DNA of 64,000 bases from contig NZ_JASISR010000001.1 of assembly GCF_030063245.1 (NCBI RefSeq), forward strand, positions 98,178-162,177, given 5' to 3'. The notes beneath the pieces are model-generated. The model was not told the DNA's origin. It saw only the letters and a program-made list of their open reading frames with translations, and did not search any database. A program made the position numbers and the translations under genes. The stretch comes from Paenarthrobacter sp. PH39-S1 (lineage in GTDB: Bacteria > Actinomycetota > Actinomycetes > Actinomycetales > Micrococcaceae). This document shows positions 1 to 8,573 of this stretch, one piece after another (position 1 is the stretch's first letter; each line of letters begins with the position of its first letter).

Positions 1-96
1 CTCCCGGTAACATCCGGAACCGCCACCGTGTTCACCTTCACCTTCGGAGCCGCCCTCCCTCCCTCCCCTCCCGCACCGCCTCCCCCAACTGAGTAG
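1..96 (+). CDS. Possible C-terminal end of an unidentified gene
   Basis: Reading from base 1 in frame 1, the strand is open until a TAG at 94-96. The deduced tail has a beta-strand-like stretch (SGTATVFTFTFG) followed by a proline-rich end (PPSPPAPPPP). It would converge on the amino-acid ABC operon, and its stop would lie inside the palindromic element at 84-149. Only 31 codons are visible, so no family can be named; a short random open stretch in GC-rich DNA is an equally good explanation. Confidence 0.25.
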   Translation, partial: LPVTSGTATVFTFTFGAALPPSPPAPPPPTE

Positions 97-149
97 CAGA
101 TATGGCACTCAAAACCCGTTTTGGGTGCCATAAGTGCGACTCAGTTGGG
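84..149. repeat. Dispersed palindromic element, copy 1 (hairpin at a 3' end)
   Basis: A 66-base near-perfect inverted repeat. The outer arms are CCCAACTGAGT (84-94) and ACTCAGTTGGG (139-149). The inner arms around TATGGCAC / GTGCCATA and CAAAAC / GTTTTG pair with one wobble. It shares the start CCCAACTNNGTAGCAGATA with the element at 22023-22090, so this is a repeated family and not a private terminator. It lies 4 bases beyond the stop of the ABC ATPase gene (154-954, minus strand) and could act as a bidirectional terminator. Confidence 0.75.
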
Positions 150-153
150 ACGG

Positions 154-954
154 CTAGAATTCGTGCAGCAGACGCTGCACGAACTGCTGGGTTCGCTCCT
201 GTTTGGGTTCCCGCAGAACCTCGGAGGCGGGGCCGCGTTCTACCACGACCCCGCCGTCCATGAAGATCACCTCGTCGGCCATCTGCCGGGCGAAACCCAG
301 CTCGTGGGTGACGATCACCATGGTCCAGCCCTCCTCGGCCAGTTCCTTGATGACGCCCAGGACGTCCCCGACAAGTTCGGGGTCCAAGGCGGACGTTGGC
401 TCGTCAAAGAGCAGCAGCTGCGGCTTGAGGGCCAGGGCACGCACTATTCCGACCCGCTGCTGCTGGCCGCCGGAGAGCTCAAAGGGGTAGGTGTCCTTCT
501 TCTCCAGAAGCCCCACGCGGGCCAGCAGCCGCTCAGCCTCCTCGACGGCCTGAGCCCCGGGCCGCTTTTGAACTTTGATCGGCCCCTCGGTCACGTTCTG
601 CAGGACGGTCATATGCGGAAAGAGGTTGTAATGCTGGAACACCATGGCGCTGCGGTCGCGCAGCGCGGCAATGTCTTTGCGGGAAACTCTGTCTTTGCGG
701 GAAACCTTGGCGCCAAAATCCAGCAGCAGTTGCCCGCTTCCGTTCCCGCTTAGCGCCACCGTGCCGCCGTCGGGCATTTCCAGCCCGTTGAGGCAACGGA
801 GCACGGTGGTCTTGCCCGACCCCGAGGGTCCTATCAGCGCCACCACTTTGCCCTTGGGCACGTCCAGATCGATGCCCCGAAGGACCGCATTGGCGCCAAA
901 CGCCTTGGTCAGGCCCCTGACCTGCAGCACCGGCGCATTTTCAGTGGGCGACAT
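154..954 (-). CDS. Polar amino-acid ABC transporter, ATP-binding protein (GlnQ type)
   Basis: The cytoplasmic ATPase of a PAAT-family importer, 266 aa. It has Walker [10 protein letters not shown] (42-50), a Q-loop near VFQHYNLFP, the signature LSGGQQQR (160-167), Walker B LLLFDEP (180-186) and a switch histidine in VTHELGFA. This is the normal length for GlnQ/ArtP proteins. Its start codon overlaps the end of the permease gene by 14 bp, so the two are translationally coupled in the order SBP - permease - ATPase. An oddity is an in-frame six-residue duplication, [12 protein letters not shown] (84-95), between Walker A and the Q-loop. The substrate is a polar amino acid; which one cannot be read from the sequence. 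Confidence 0.93.
   Translation of the reverse strand: MSPTENAPVLQVRGLTKAFGANAVLRGIDLDVPKGKVVALIGPSGSGKTTVLRCLNGLEMPDGGTVALSGNGSGQLLLDFGAKVSRKDRVSRKDIAALRDRSAMVFQHYNLFPHMTVLQNVTEGPIKVQKRPGAQAVEEAERLLARVGLLEKKDTYPFELSGGQQQRVGIVRALALKPQLLLFDEPTSALDPELVGDVLGVIKELAEEGWTMVIVTHELGFARQMADEVIFMDGGVVVERGPASEVLREPKQERTQQFVQRLLHEF
670..705. repeat. 18-bp tandem duplication inside the ABC ATPase gene
   Basis: Two consecutive copies of an 18-bp unit beginning TGTCTTTGCGGGAAAC keep the reading frame and create [12 protein letters not shown]. It is one of many short in-frame tandem duplications in the window. Confidence 0.85.
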
Positions 955-1606
955 AGCGTTCCAATCTCTTTTCGAGCAGCGACTGACCGCTGGAGAGCAC
1001 CAGGCAGATCACCCAGTACACGGCGGCCGCTTCCAGATACAAGGCCATGAATTCCTGGCTGAAGGCGGCCACCTGCTGGGCCTGCCGGAACAGCTCCGTG
1101 ACCAGGATCAGGGACGCCAGCGAGGTGTCCTTCACCAGCGAAATGAAGGTGTTGGACAACGGCGGGACGGAGACTCGGGCGGCCTGCGGCAAAATAATCC
1201 GCACCAGGGCCTGGCCGCGGGACATGCCGATGGTGTGTCCGGCCTCCCACTGGCCCTTGGGTACGGACAGGATCGCGGCCCTGATCACTTCCGCTGCATA
1301 ACCGCCCACATTGAGCGAAAAAGCGATAATCGCACTCGGCCACGGATCCAGTTTGACGCCGATGGTCGGCAGGCCGTAGAAGATCACGAAGAGCTGCACC
1401 AGCAAGGGTGTGCCGCGGATCACCGAAACATAAAAGCGGGCGACGGCGGCAAGCACCACGTTCCTGCTCAGCCGCATGAGTGCCACGATCAGGGCAAGGA
1501 TCAGACCCAGCACAAAGGAGGCAAGCGTGAGCGGGATGGTGCCTTTGATCGCGCCGCCGATGAGCGGGCCCAGCGAGCTCCACACCAAATCCCAATTGAC
1601 ACTCAT
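941..1606 (-). CDS. Polar amino-acid ABC transporter, permease (HisM/GlnP type)
   Basis: A membrane subunit of the same importer, 221 aa, the usual size for this family. It has about five hydrophobic segments; the first ([20 protein letters not shown]) is followed by the conserved [19 protein letters not shown] block. The EAA-loop region that docks the ATPase is visible ([21 protein letters not shown] is split by its conserved glycine). The ATG at 1606 was chosen because the protein then begins one helix before the first membrane segment. It sits 54 bp downstream of the binding-protein gene and overlaps the ATPase gene by 14 bp. Confidence 0.92.
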   Translation of the reverse strand: MSVNWDLVWSSLGPLIGGAIKGTIPLTLASFVLGLILALIVALMRLSRNVVLAAVARFYVSVIRGTPLLVQLFVIFYGLPTIGVKLDPWPSAIIAFSLNVGGYAAEVIRAAILSVPKGQWEAGHTIGMSRGQALVRIILPQAARVSVPPLSNTFISLVKDTSLASLILVTELFRQAQQVAAFSQEFMALYLEAAAVYWVICLVLSSGQSLLEKRLERYVAH

Positions 1607-1660
1607 GCATTAGCCTAACGTTGCCCAGGATTCGACCCGTGGTCTGAAAATTTTGTCCGG

Positions 1661-2479
1661 CTATTTGGAAACGTCGGCGCCAAAGTACTTATCTGAAATC
1701 CTGGCGAGCGTGCCGTCGGCCTGCAGATCGGACAGCGCCTTGTCCGTGGCCTTCACCAGTTCCGTGGAGCCCTTGCGGAACGCGAAGGCGTTCTTGGACT
1801 TGTCAGAGGTTTCGGCGGCAATCTTCAAACCCGCGTTCGGGTTGGTCTTGGCGTAATCCAAATACGTCAGCTTGTCATTCACGACGGCGTCAACGCGGCC
1901 CTGGCGCAGCAGGGCGATGGCCTGGGCCCAGCCTTCAACAGCCTGGACATTGGCACCGCTCTGCTGGGCCAGGGTGTAATAGTTGCTGGTCAGTGACTGC
2001 GCGGTGGTCTTGCCTTTCAGGCTGTCGAAGCTGGTAATGGAGCTATCGTCCGACTTGGTGACGATGACTCCGGGCGAGACGGTGTAGGGCGTGGAGAAAT
2101 CGTACTTTGCGCTCCGCTCCGGATTGATGGAAATCTGGTTCGCGATCATGTCGAACCGCTTGGCATCCAGTCCGGCGAAAATTCCGTCGAACTGCGTTTC
2201 CTGGAAGGTTGCCTTCACTCCTAGTTTATCCGCAACCGCCTGGGCGATTTCGACGTCGTAGCCCGTCAGCTTGCCGGAACCGTCCGCATGAAAGGTGAAG
2301 GGTTTGTAGGTGCCCTCGGTGGCAATGATGAGTGCACCCTTGGACTGCACATCGCTCAGGGACGTGTCGGCGCCGCCCGAAGTGCCGGACGCGGAGTTGG
2401 ATCCCGACCCTGTCGAGCAACCCCCCAAAGCCAAGGCAATAGCGGCCAATCCGACCAGGGCAAAGCGGCGACGGTTCAT
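1661..2479 (-). CDS. Polar amino-acid ABC transporter, substrate-binding lipoprotein
   Basis: An extracellular family-3 solute-binding protein, 272 aa. The N-terminus is a lipoprotein signal (MNRRRFALVGLAAIALALGG then C) with lipobox LGGC, followed by a Ser/Gly linker. The mature part shows the family landmarks GALIIATEGTYKPFTF, LTGYDVEIAQAVADKLG and DAVVNDKLTYLDY. It is the first gene of a three-gene minus-strand operon. The 297 bp upstream (2480-2776), shared with the divergent exporter gene, must hold its promoter; I see no clear hairpin or operator there. Confidence 0.93.
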   Translation of the reverse strand: MNRRRFALVGLAAIALALGGCSTGSGSNSASGTSGGADTSLSDVQSKGALIIATEGTYKPFTFHADGSGKLTGYDVEIAQAVADKLGVKATFQETQFDGIFAGLDAKRFDMIANQISINPERSAKYDFSTPYTVSPGVIVTKSDDSSITSFDSLKGKTTAQSLTSNYYTLAQQSGANVQAVEGWAQAIALLRQGRVDAVVNDKLTYLDYAKTNPNAGLKIAAETSDKSKNAFAFRKGSTELVKATDKALSDLQADGTLARISDKYFGADVSK

Positions 2480-2776
2480 GAGGATGTCCTTCTTTCACAT
2501 CGGGCTGGGCGGGAATCTGCCCGCGGACACAGGTTGCGACCTTAGCAGCGTCAACGCGTTTAGGGGGAGGTCTTATTTCCTCAGATGACGCCTCGTTGGC
2601 AAGAAACTGACGGCGACGACGGGCAGACCGGGATTGCGGGCCGCAGTCGGGAAGCCCAATAACGGGAGGGTCTCCTGGCGCGGGCGGGAATGAATCGTTA
2701 CCCGTCAGCGCTCTAGAGGCCCTAGGCTTGATCCGCGGGTACGCCGCGAAGCAGGGCAAAAACCAAAGGATTCACC

Positions 2777-4672
2777 ATGAGTATGGAAGGCGCAGCCTGG
2801 AGCTCGCTTTGGAGCTCGATGCGCTCGGATAAGAGCGGCAGAGGCATTTCGAAGGACACTCCGAGACGCACGCTCGCTTTTGCCAAGCCGTACAGCGGAC
2901 GGCTGGCGGTGTTTGTCGTGCTGTCCGTGGCCTCGGCAATTCTCGCCGTCGCCACGCCACTATTCGCCGGTCGGGTGGTGGACGCCATCGTGGCGCGCGC
3001 CGACGTCCAGATTGTCATCAACCTCGCTCTGCTCATCGCGGCGGTCGCCGTCCTGGACGCCGGCTTTTCCCTGGTGATCCGGTGGATTTCCTCGAATCTG
3101 GGGGAGGGTGTGATCTTGGACCTGCGCACCGCAGTATTCAATCACGTGCAAAAAATGCCCATCGCCTTCTTCACCCGCACCCGCACCGGTGCCTTGGTCA
3201 GCCGGCTCAACAATGACGTCATCGGCGCGCAGCAGGCCTTCAGCGGAACGCTCTCCGGTATCGTCAGCAACTCCGTGGCCCTGGTCCTGACACTGGTGGT
3301 CATGCTGGGTAAATCCTGGCAGGTCACCGTGCTGGCGCTGGTGCTACTGCCGATCTTCCTGATCCCGGCGCGGCGCTTCGGCTCCCGGCTGGCCGGCATG
3401 CGCAAGGAAGCCGCGGACCTGAACGCGGATATGAGCACCCAGATGACGGAACGCTTCTCCGCTCCCGGCGCCACGTTGGTCAAGCTCTTCGGACGGCCCG
3501 CGGATGAATCCCGCGAATTCACCGCACGCGCCAGCCGGGTGCGCGACATCGGCGTTCGGACCGCCGTCATGCAGTTTGTATTCTTCACCGCCCTGATGCT
3601 CGTGTCCTCCCTCGCGCTCGCCCTGGTGTACGGCCTGGGCGGCTACTACGCGATCCGCGGCCAGCTCGCCGCGGGCGACGTCGTCGTCCTGGCTTTGCTG
3701 TTGACCCGGCTTTATGCGCCGCTCACCGCGCTGGCCAACGCCAGGGTGGACATCATGAGCGCGCTGGTCAGCTTCGACCGCGTTTTCGAAATCCTGGACC
3801 TCAAACCGCTGATCACCGAAAAACCCGATGCGCGCGAGGTCCCCCGCGGGCCGGTGGCGGTGGAGTTCGACAATGTACGCTTCGCCTACCCGTCCGCGGA
3901 CAAAGTCTCACTCGCCTCGCTGGAAGCCGTTGCCGTGTTGGATACCCGCGGGGGCGACGAGGTCCTGCACGGCATCAGCTTCCGCGCCGATCCCGGGCAG
4001 ACAATTGCCCTGGTAGGGTCCTCCGGTGCAGGCAAATCGACCATCGCGCAGCTGCTGTCGCGGCTTTACGACGTCGATTCCGGCGCGGTCCGGCTGGCCG
4101 GAATCGACGTCCGCGACATGACCTTTGATACGCTGCGGCAGACGATCGGCATGGTGACGCAGGACGGGCATCTCTTCCACGAATCCATCCGCTCCAACCT
4201 CCGGCTGGCCAAGCCCGATGCCAGCGATGAGCAGATCTGGGAGGCGCTGCGCCGGGCCCGACTGCAAGCCATGATCTCATCCCTGCCCGACGGACTGGAT
4301 ACGGTCGTCGGGGAACGCGGCTACCGGCTGTCCGGTGGCGAGCGTCAGCGCCTGACGATTGCCAGACTGCTGCTGGTGCAACCCGCGGTGGTCATTCTGG
4401 ATGAGGCGACGGCGGCTCTTGACTCCACGAACGAGGCCGCGGTTCAGGCCGCGCTCGGGGAAGCGCTGCAGGACCGGACGGCCATCGTCATTGCCCACCG
4501 GCTTTCCACCATCCGGGCCGCGGACGCGATTTTGGTCATCGAAGCCGGGCAGATTGTGGAACAGGGCACGCACGATGAGCTGCTCCGCGCCCGCGGCCGC
4601 TATGCGGAGCTGCACGACACGCAGTTTGCCCAGGCGGTGGCCGCCGTCGCCGATGCGGAGTCCGGCGTGTAG
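2777..4672 (+). CDS. ABC exporter, fused membrane and ATPase domains
   Basis: A 631-aa half-size type-I ABC exporter. Residues about 30-310 hold the six-helix membrane domain. The C-terminal ATPase has Walker A GSSGAGKST (414-422), signature LSGGERQR, Walker B VVILDEATAALD and the H-loop IVIAHRLS. About 15 extra residues (SLASLEAVAVLDTRGG region) sit between the first ATPase beta strands. It is a single gene, so the active pump is probably a homodimer. The substrate is unknown; lipids, peptides or drugs are all possible. ATG at 2777 is the first ATG of the frame and opens with a hydrophilic N-terminus. Confidence 0.9.
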   Translation: MSMEGAAWSSLWSSMRSDKSGRGISKDTPRRTLAFAKPYSGRLAVFVVLSVASAILAVATPLFAGRVVDAIVARADVQIVINLALLIAAVAVLDAGFSLVIRWISSNLGEGVILDLRTAVFNHVQKMPIAFFTRTRTGALVSRLNNDVIGAQQAFSGTLSGIVSNSVALVLTLVVMLGKSWQVTVLALVLLPIFLIPARRFGSRLAGMRKEAADLNADMSTQMTERFSAPGATLVKLFGRPADESREFTARASRVRDIGVRTAVMQFVFFTALMLVSSLALALVYGLGGYYAIRGQLAAGDVVVLALLLTRLYAPLTALANARVDIMSALVSFDRVFEILDLKPLITEKPDAREVPRGPVAVEFDNVRFAYPSADKVSLASLEAVAVLDTRGGDEVLHGISFRADPGQTIALVGSSGAGKSTIAQLLSRLYDVDSGAVRLAGIDVRDMTFDTLRQTIGMVTQDGHLFHESIRSNLRLAKPDASDEQIWEALRRARLQAMISSLPDGLDTVVGERGYRLSGGERQRLTIARLLLVQPAVVILDEATAALDSTNEAAVQAALGEALQDRTAIVIAHRLSTIRAADAILVIEAGQIVEQGTHDELLRARGRYAELHDTQFAQAVAAVADAESGV

Positions 4673-4777
4673 CCCGGACATCCGGAGTCTGCCTGTTCGT
4701 CAAGCCGCGTCCGGCCGCCGGTCGCTTTGGCCCGCAAGAGTTGCCCGGAGCAGAACACCGACGCAACGAGGGGCACC

Positions 4778-6841
4778 ATGACCAAGCCGCAGCTCAATCT
4801 CCTTCCCATGCTGGGCCACACCCGCGGCAAACGCAGCGCCGTGACCTGCGCACTCAAATGTGACAATGCCTGCGCGAAAGCCGTGTGCAACGAGTCGGAC
4901 AATGGCTACTTCCGGGACATTGCTTCGGCCACCTTCAGCCGCCGTTCGGCGCTGGGCTTCGGCGGCGCCGGCATACTCAGCCTTGCCGCCGTCGCCTTGG
5001 CAGCCTGCGCGCCGCCGTCGGAAGCGGGCGCCGGAACCCGCGCGTCAAAGGGGACGGGCGCCGAGGGACTGGCCTTTGACGCCATCCAACCCGTGGATCT
5101 GACGGTGGATGCCTTCAACGTCCCGACCGGCTATTCCTGGTCGCCGATCATCCGGTGGGGGGACCCACTGTTCGCCGATTCGCCGGACTTCGACCTGGCG
5201 AACCAAAGCGCCGCCGCGCAGGCCCGGCAGTTCGGATACAACAATGATTATCTGGAGATACTGCGCTCGGGCAACGGCAAAAACGCCCTGCTGGTCTGCA
5301 ACCACGAGTACGTCAACCCGGCGATCATGTTCCCGTCCGTGGCCAGTGACGCCGAGGCGCTTGAACGCCGCCGCATCGCCATGGCCGCCCACGGCATGGC
5401 CGTTGTTGAACTGGAGCGCGGAAACACCGGAAAGCCATGGAAATACATTCAGGGCGGCAAACGCAACCGCCGCATCACCGCCCACACGGCGTTTGAACTG
5501 ACCGGACCGCTGGCTGGCTCCAGCTATGTGAAGACCACCGCGGATCCGGGAGGACACACCGTCCTGGGGACCGTCGGCAACTGCTCCGGTGGCAGCACGC
5601 CCTGGGGAACCATCCTCTCCGGTGAGGAAAGCTTCAACGGCTACTTCCGGTGCGCTGCCACCAGCGCGGCGGAGAAGCGGTACGGATTTACGGACAAGGC
5701 GACGACGACCGGCTGGGAGACGCTGGAACCGCGGTGGGATGCCCGCACACCCGGGTATGAAAACGAAATCAACCGCTTTGGCTACATCGTCGAAATCGAT
5801 CCCGACAATCCGGAGTCGACACCGGTCAAACATACCGCCCTGGGCCGGCTCAAGCACGAGGGCGCCAACGTCATTGTTGCCGGCAACGGCCACGTCGCAG
5901 CGTACATGGGCGACGACGAGAAATTCGACTACCTGTACAAGTTCGTCTCCCAGGACACCTACCGGAAGGATGACAAGCAGCACAATATGACGCTTCTGAC
6001 CGCCGGGAACCTGTACGTGGCGCGGTTCACGGGCGACTCCCCGGCCACCGAGATCGACGGTACCGGGAAACTGCCGGCCGATGGCGCCTTCCACGGCTCC
6101 GGCGAGTGGCTGCCGCTGGTCGTGGACGCCAAGAGCGCCGTCGACGCCATGACACTCGAGGAAGTGCTGGTCCACACACGTCTCGCCGCGGACAAGGCCG
6201 GCGCCACCAAGATGGACAGGTGCGAGGACGTGCAGCCCCACCCCGTCACCGGCAGGGTCTACGTCGCGTGCACCAACAATTCGGACCGCGGAAAGCCAGG
6301 AAAAGCCGCTTCTGATGAGACAAATCCGCGCAGCCTGAACCGGGACGGCCACATTGTGGAAATTACCGAGGCGGCGGATGATGCCACGGCAACCACGTTC
6401 AAATGGAGCCTGCTGATGGTATGCGGGGACCCGGCCAAGAACGAATCGGCCTACTTCGCCGGCTACCCCCAGGACAAGGTCTCGCCCATTTCCTGTCCCG
6501 ACAACGTGGCCTTCGACGCGGCTGGCAACCTGTGGATCTCCACCGACGGTGCTCCCAGCGCCATCGGCTATAACGACGGACTGTTCAAGGTAATGCTGGA
6601 GGGAACGGAGCGCGGCCGCGTGCAGCAGTTCCTCTCCGTGCCGCGGGACGCGGAGACCTGCGGCCCGGTGGTGCACGACGACGAGGGGATGGTTTACGTT
6701 GCCGTCCAGCACCCGGGGGAGGAGGGGACATTCGAGGACCAGCACTCGTATTTCCCGGATTACGTAGCCGCCGGCGCCGCCCCCACTGCCGGGCAGGTGC
6801 GGGCCCCGCGTCCTGCCGTGGTCCAGGTCTACCAGGCCTGA
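4778..6841 (+). CDS. PhoX-family (DUF839) secreted phosphatase
   Basis: A 687-aa member of the PhoX/DUF839 family, secreted Ca/Fe-dependent alkaline phosphatases that release phosphate from monoesters. The start at 4778 (MTKPQLNLL) was preferred to an upstream in-frame TTG because it follows a purine-rich GAGGGG. The N-terminus has the actinobacterial PhoX cysteine cluster (Cys24, 28, 32, 37), then a Tat-type SRRSALGF (RR at 55-56) and a lipobox-like LAAC (74-77), so Tat export followed by lipidation is likely. Family blocks seen include NCSGGSTPWGTILSGEE, KHTALGRLKHEGANVI, DRCEDVQPHPVTGRVY and CPDNVAFDAAGNLWISTDG. Its end overlaps the convergent DUF6314 gene by 13 bp. Confidence 0.92.
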   Translation: MTKPQLNLLPMLGHTRGKRSAVTCALKCDNACAKAVCNESDNGYFRDIASATFSRRSALGFGGAGILSLAAVALAACAPPSEAGAGTRASKGTGAEGLAFDAIQPVDLTVDAFNVPTGYSWSPIIRWGDPLFADSPDFDLANQSAAAQARQFGYNNDYLEILRSGNGKNALLVCNHEYVNPAIMFPSVASDAEALERRRIAMAAHGMAVVELERGNTGKPWKYIQGGKRNRRITAHTAFELTGPLAGSSYVKTTADPGGHTVLGTVGNCSGGSTPWGTILSGEESFNGYFRCAATSAAEKRYGFTDKATTTGWETLEPRWDARTPGYENEINRFGYIVEIDPDNPESTPVKHTALGRLKHEGANVIVAGNGHVAAYMGDDEKFDYLYKFVSQDTYRKDDKQHNMTLLTAGNLYVARFTGDSPATEIDGTGKLPADGAFHGSGEWLPLVVDAKSAVDAMTLEEVLVHTRLAADKAGATKMDRCEDVQPHPVTGRVYVACTNNSDRGKPGKAASDETNPRSLNRDGHIVEITEAADDATATTFKWSLLMVCGDPAKNESAYFAGYPQDKVSPISCPDNVAFDAAGNLWISTDGAPSAIGYNDGLFKVMLEGTERGRVQQFLSVPRDAETCGPVVHDDEGMVYVAVQHPGEEGTFEDQHSYFPDYVAAGAAPTAGQVRAPRPAVVQVYQA

Positions 6842-7377
6842 GACGCTGGGGCAGACAGCTGTTCCGCGAGCCGGAACAGCGAGGTGCTCAGCAGCAGATC
6901 CTTGGCGGGCCCCGAGACGTCCCATTCATAGTCAAGCCGCATGGACGAGACGGCCCGGTACGTGACGTTGTAGGTGTCCGGGTGGCATCCATGCCCGGTG
7001 GTCCACCGGCCCGTGGACAGATTCAGGGTGTGAAAGAAGCGTTCATCGGGAAAGTACATGTCCAGGACGGCGGGCTCCGTGGTGGCGTGGAGCAGGTATT
7101 CGCGGGTGGCGGTCCCGGTATGCGTCGGCCAGCTGATGGTGCCGTGTTCGCGCTGCCGCAGGACTTTTGCGGTGCTTGTTTGGCTGGTTGGGCCGCCGGC
7201 GCCCGCGCCCGCGTCCGTGCCGCCGGCGCCCGCGTCCTCGCCGCCGTCGGCCGGCTCAAACAGAACGGTCCCTTGGAACCGTCCCCGCACCCCGGTGGAA
7301 CGGTCCAGCAACGTGCGTTCAACCCGCCAGCTGCCGGCCAGATACGCGCGCAGATCGGTGACGGATACGGTTTCCAC
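6829..7377 (-). CDS. DUF6314 family protein
   Basis: 182 aa, resembling the DUF6314 family of small proteins of unknown function. The recognisable start of the domain, YLAGSWRVERTLLDRSTG, lies at residues 12-29, and a conserved middle part (YLLHATTEPAVLDMYFPDERFFHTL) and C-terminal VSGPAKDLLL follow. The only usable start is the GTG at 7377, directly beside the 3' end of the tRNA-Arg gene on the same strand, with no room for a ribosome-binding site. A low-complexity Gly/Ala-rich insertion (AGAGGTDAGAGAGG) at about 48-61 is encoded by a repetitive GCCGGCGCCCGCG stretch near 7183-7250. Confidence 0.8.
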   Translation of the reverse strand: METVSVTDLRAYLAGSWRVERTLLDRSTGVRGRFQGTVLFEPADGGEDAGAGGTDAGAGAGGPTSQTSTAKVLRQREHGTISWPTHTGTATREYLLHATTEPAVLDMYFPDERFFHTLNLSTGRWTTGHGCHPDTYNVTYRAVSSMRLDYEWDVSGPAKDLLLSTSLFRLAEQLSAPASQAW

Positions 7378-7378
7378 G

Positions 7379-7452
7379 TGCGCGAGGCGGGATTCGAACC
7401 CGCGACCTTCCCTTTAGGAGAGGGATGCTCTATCCTGCTGAGCTACTCACGC
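7379..7452 (-). tRNA. tRNA-Arg, anticodon CCT
   Basis: Read on the minus strand, the acceptor arm GCGTGAG (from 7452) pairs with CTCGCGC (7386-7380), allowing one G-T pair. The anticodon stem TCCCT/AGGGA encloses the loop CTCCTAA with anticodon CCT, which decodes AGG. The T-arm is GCGGG-TTCGAAT-CCCGC. The discriminator base is A (complement of 7379) and CCA is not encoded. The DUF6314 start codon begins one base after the discriminator. Confidence 0.95.
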
Positions 7453-7590
7453 CCGCACCGGCATTTGGAACGCGTCCGCAAACCGGTGCGAAAACTACCT
7501 TACCGGTTCCGGGGCCATGTCTGCGGCCACGGCTAGGGTGAACCTGAAACCAATTTCGTTCCGACGTACCCACCAAGCGTGGCACCAGGA

Positions 7591-7735
7591 ATGGGCACAC
7601 GAGGAATGAGCAGGGCACGAATGAGCACGGCACGAATGAGCAGGGGATGAGCAGGGCACGAATGAGCGGGGCACGAATGAGCACGGCAGTATCGAGCGCG
7701 GCAGGAATGAGGAACCAGGAATGAGTTCAGCAGGG
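7591..7735 (+). repeat. 15-bp tandem repeat carrying ATG codons, upstream of the DUF998 gene
   Basis: About nine degenerate copies of GAATGAGCACGGCAC run up to and include the start of the DUF998 gene. ATG triplets occur at 7591, 7606, 7621, 7636, 7647, 7662, 7677, 7707 and 7721; most are 15 bp apart and so share a frame, broken by one short unit near 7640-7650. The last copy supplies the likely start codon at 7721. A unit of five codons means copy-number change would not shift the frame. Confidence 0.85.
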
Positions 7736-8482
7736 ACGAGCCCGGCCCGGCTTCTGGCCGTGGTTTCAACGGCGCAGCTTGCCCGGACCCGCAGCATTGT
7801 CGGTGCCTTGGCAAAAATCAGTATCCTGCAGTATTTTGTGGCGGAAGCCACGGTCATCGCGGCGTGGGCGGGTCCGCAGCCATACAGCCGCCGCTTCAAC
7901 GTGATCAGTGACCTGGGGGCCGAGCATTGCGGAACATACAGCGGCCGAAACGTGTGTTCGCCGTTGCATCTGCTGATGGACGCGTCGTTTATTGCCCAGG
8001 GCCTGGCGATGATCGTCGGCGCTCTGCTGCTCAGTACCGTCCTGTTCCGGGTGGCCGGTAAACCTGGGCTGCCGCCCGCGCCTCAGCATCCGGGCTGGGC
8101 GGTGGCGATCCGCGTGCTCATCATATTGTCGGGGCTCGGGACCGTCGTGGTTGGGCTGGTTCCGGAGGATGTAATTTTCGGTCTGCACTACGCCGGTGCG
8201 GTCACGTACTTCGTCCCTGGCGGTCTGTCGCTCGTAGCGCTGTGGTGGAGCTGGCGACGGCGGCGGATCGTCAGCGGGTTTCTGCTCCTATGCGGCGTGG
8301 TGTCATTGGTCTCCACCGTCGTCTTCGGGCTGGTTCCGGGCATCGAACGGGGGACTGTGGAGCGGCTGATGGCGTACCCCATCACGATCGGGCTCTCCAC
8401 GGTGGGAGTGGTGGTGGGTCTGGGGTGCCGGCGGGCCCGGGCTGTCCTCAGGAAGCAGACGGCCGGGCGGCAGGCGGTCTAG
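7721..8482 (+). CDS. DUF998 family membrane protein
   Basis: A 253-aa predicted integral membrane protein of the DUF998 family (function unknown). The landmarks are the N-terminal AEATVIAAWAGPQPYSRRFN and ISDLGAEHCGTYSGRNVCSP region, then about five hydrophobic segments (for example ALLLSTVLFRVAG, IRVLIILSGLGTVVVGLVPE, GLSLVALWWSW, FLLLCGVVSLVSTVVFGLVPG). The ATG at 7721 is the last of a tandem series, so the exact start is uncertain. It appears monocistronic. Confidence 0.8.
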   Translation: MSSAGTSPARLLAVVSTAQLARTRSIVGALAKISILQYFVAEATVIAAWAGPQPYSRRFNVISDLGAEHCGTYSGRNVCSPLHLLMDASFIAQGLAMIVGALLLSTVLFRVAGKPGLPPAPQHPGWAVAIRVLIILSGLGTVVVGLVPEDVIFGLHYAGAVTYFVPGGLSLVALWWSWRRRRIVSGFLLLCGVVSLVSTVVFGLVPGIERGTVERLMAYPITIGLSTVGVVVGLGCRRARAVLRKQTAGRQAV

Positions 8483-8573
8483 CTGTATTATTACGGTCGC
8501 TGTCACCATGGCTGAACGGGATCGCTCCACCGAGGGCGGGGCCTGCCTGCGAAATGGGGTCCAAGCCCCGTTC

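Noticed and set aside
5045-6925. 626-residue minus-strand frame opposite the PhoX gene
   Set aside because: Val/Gly/Arg-rich shadow of the PhoX gene; the PhoX frame has clear family motifs and a Tat signal.
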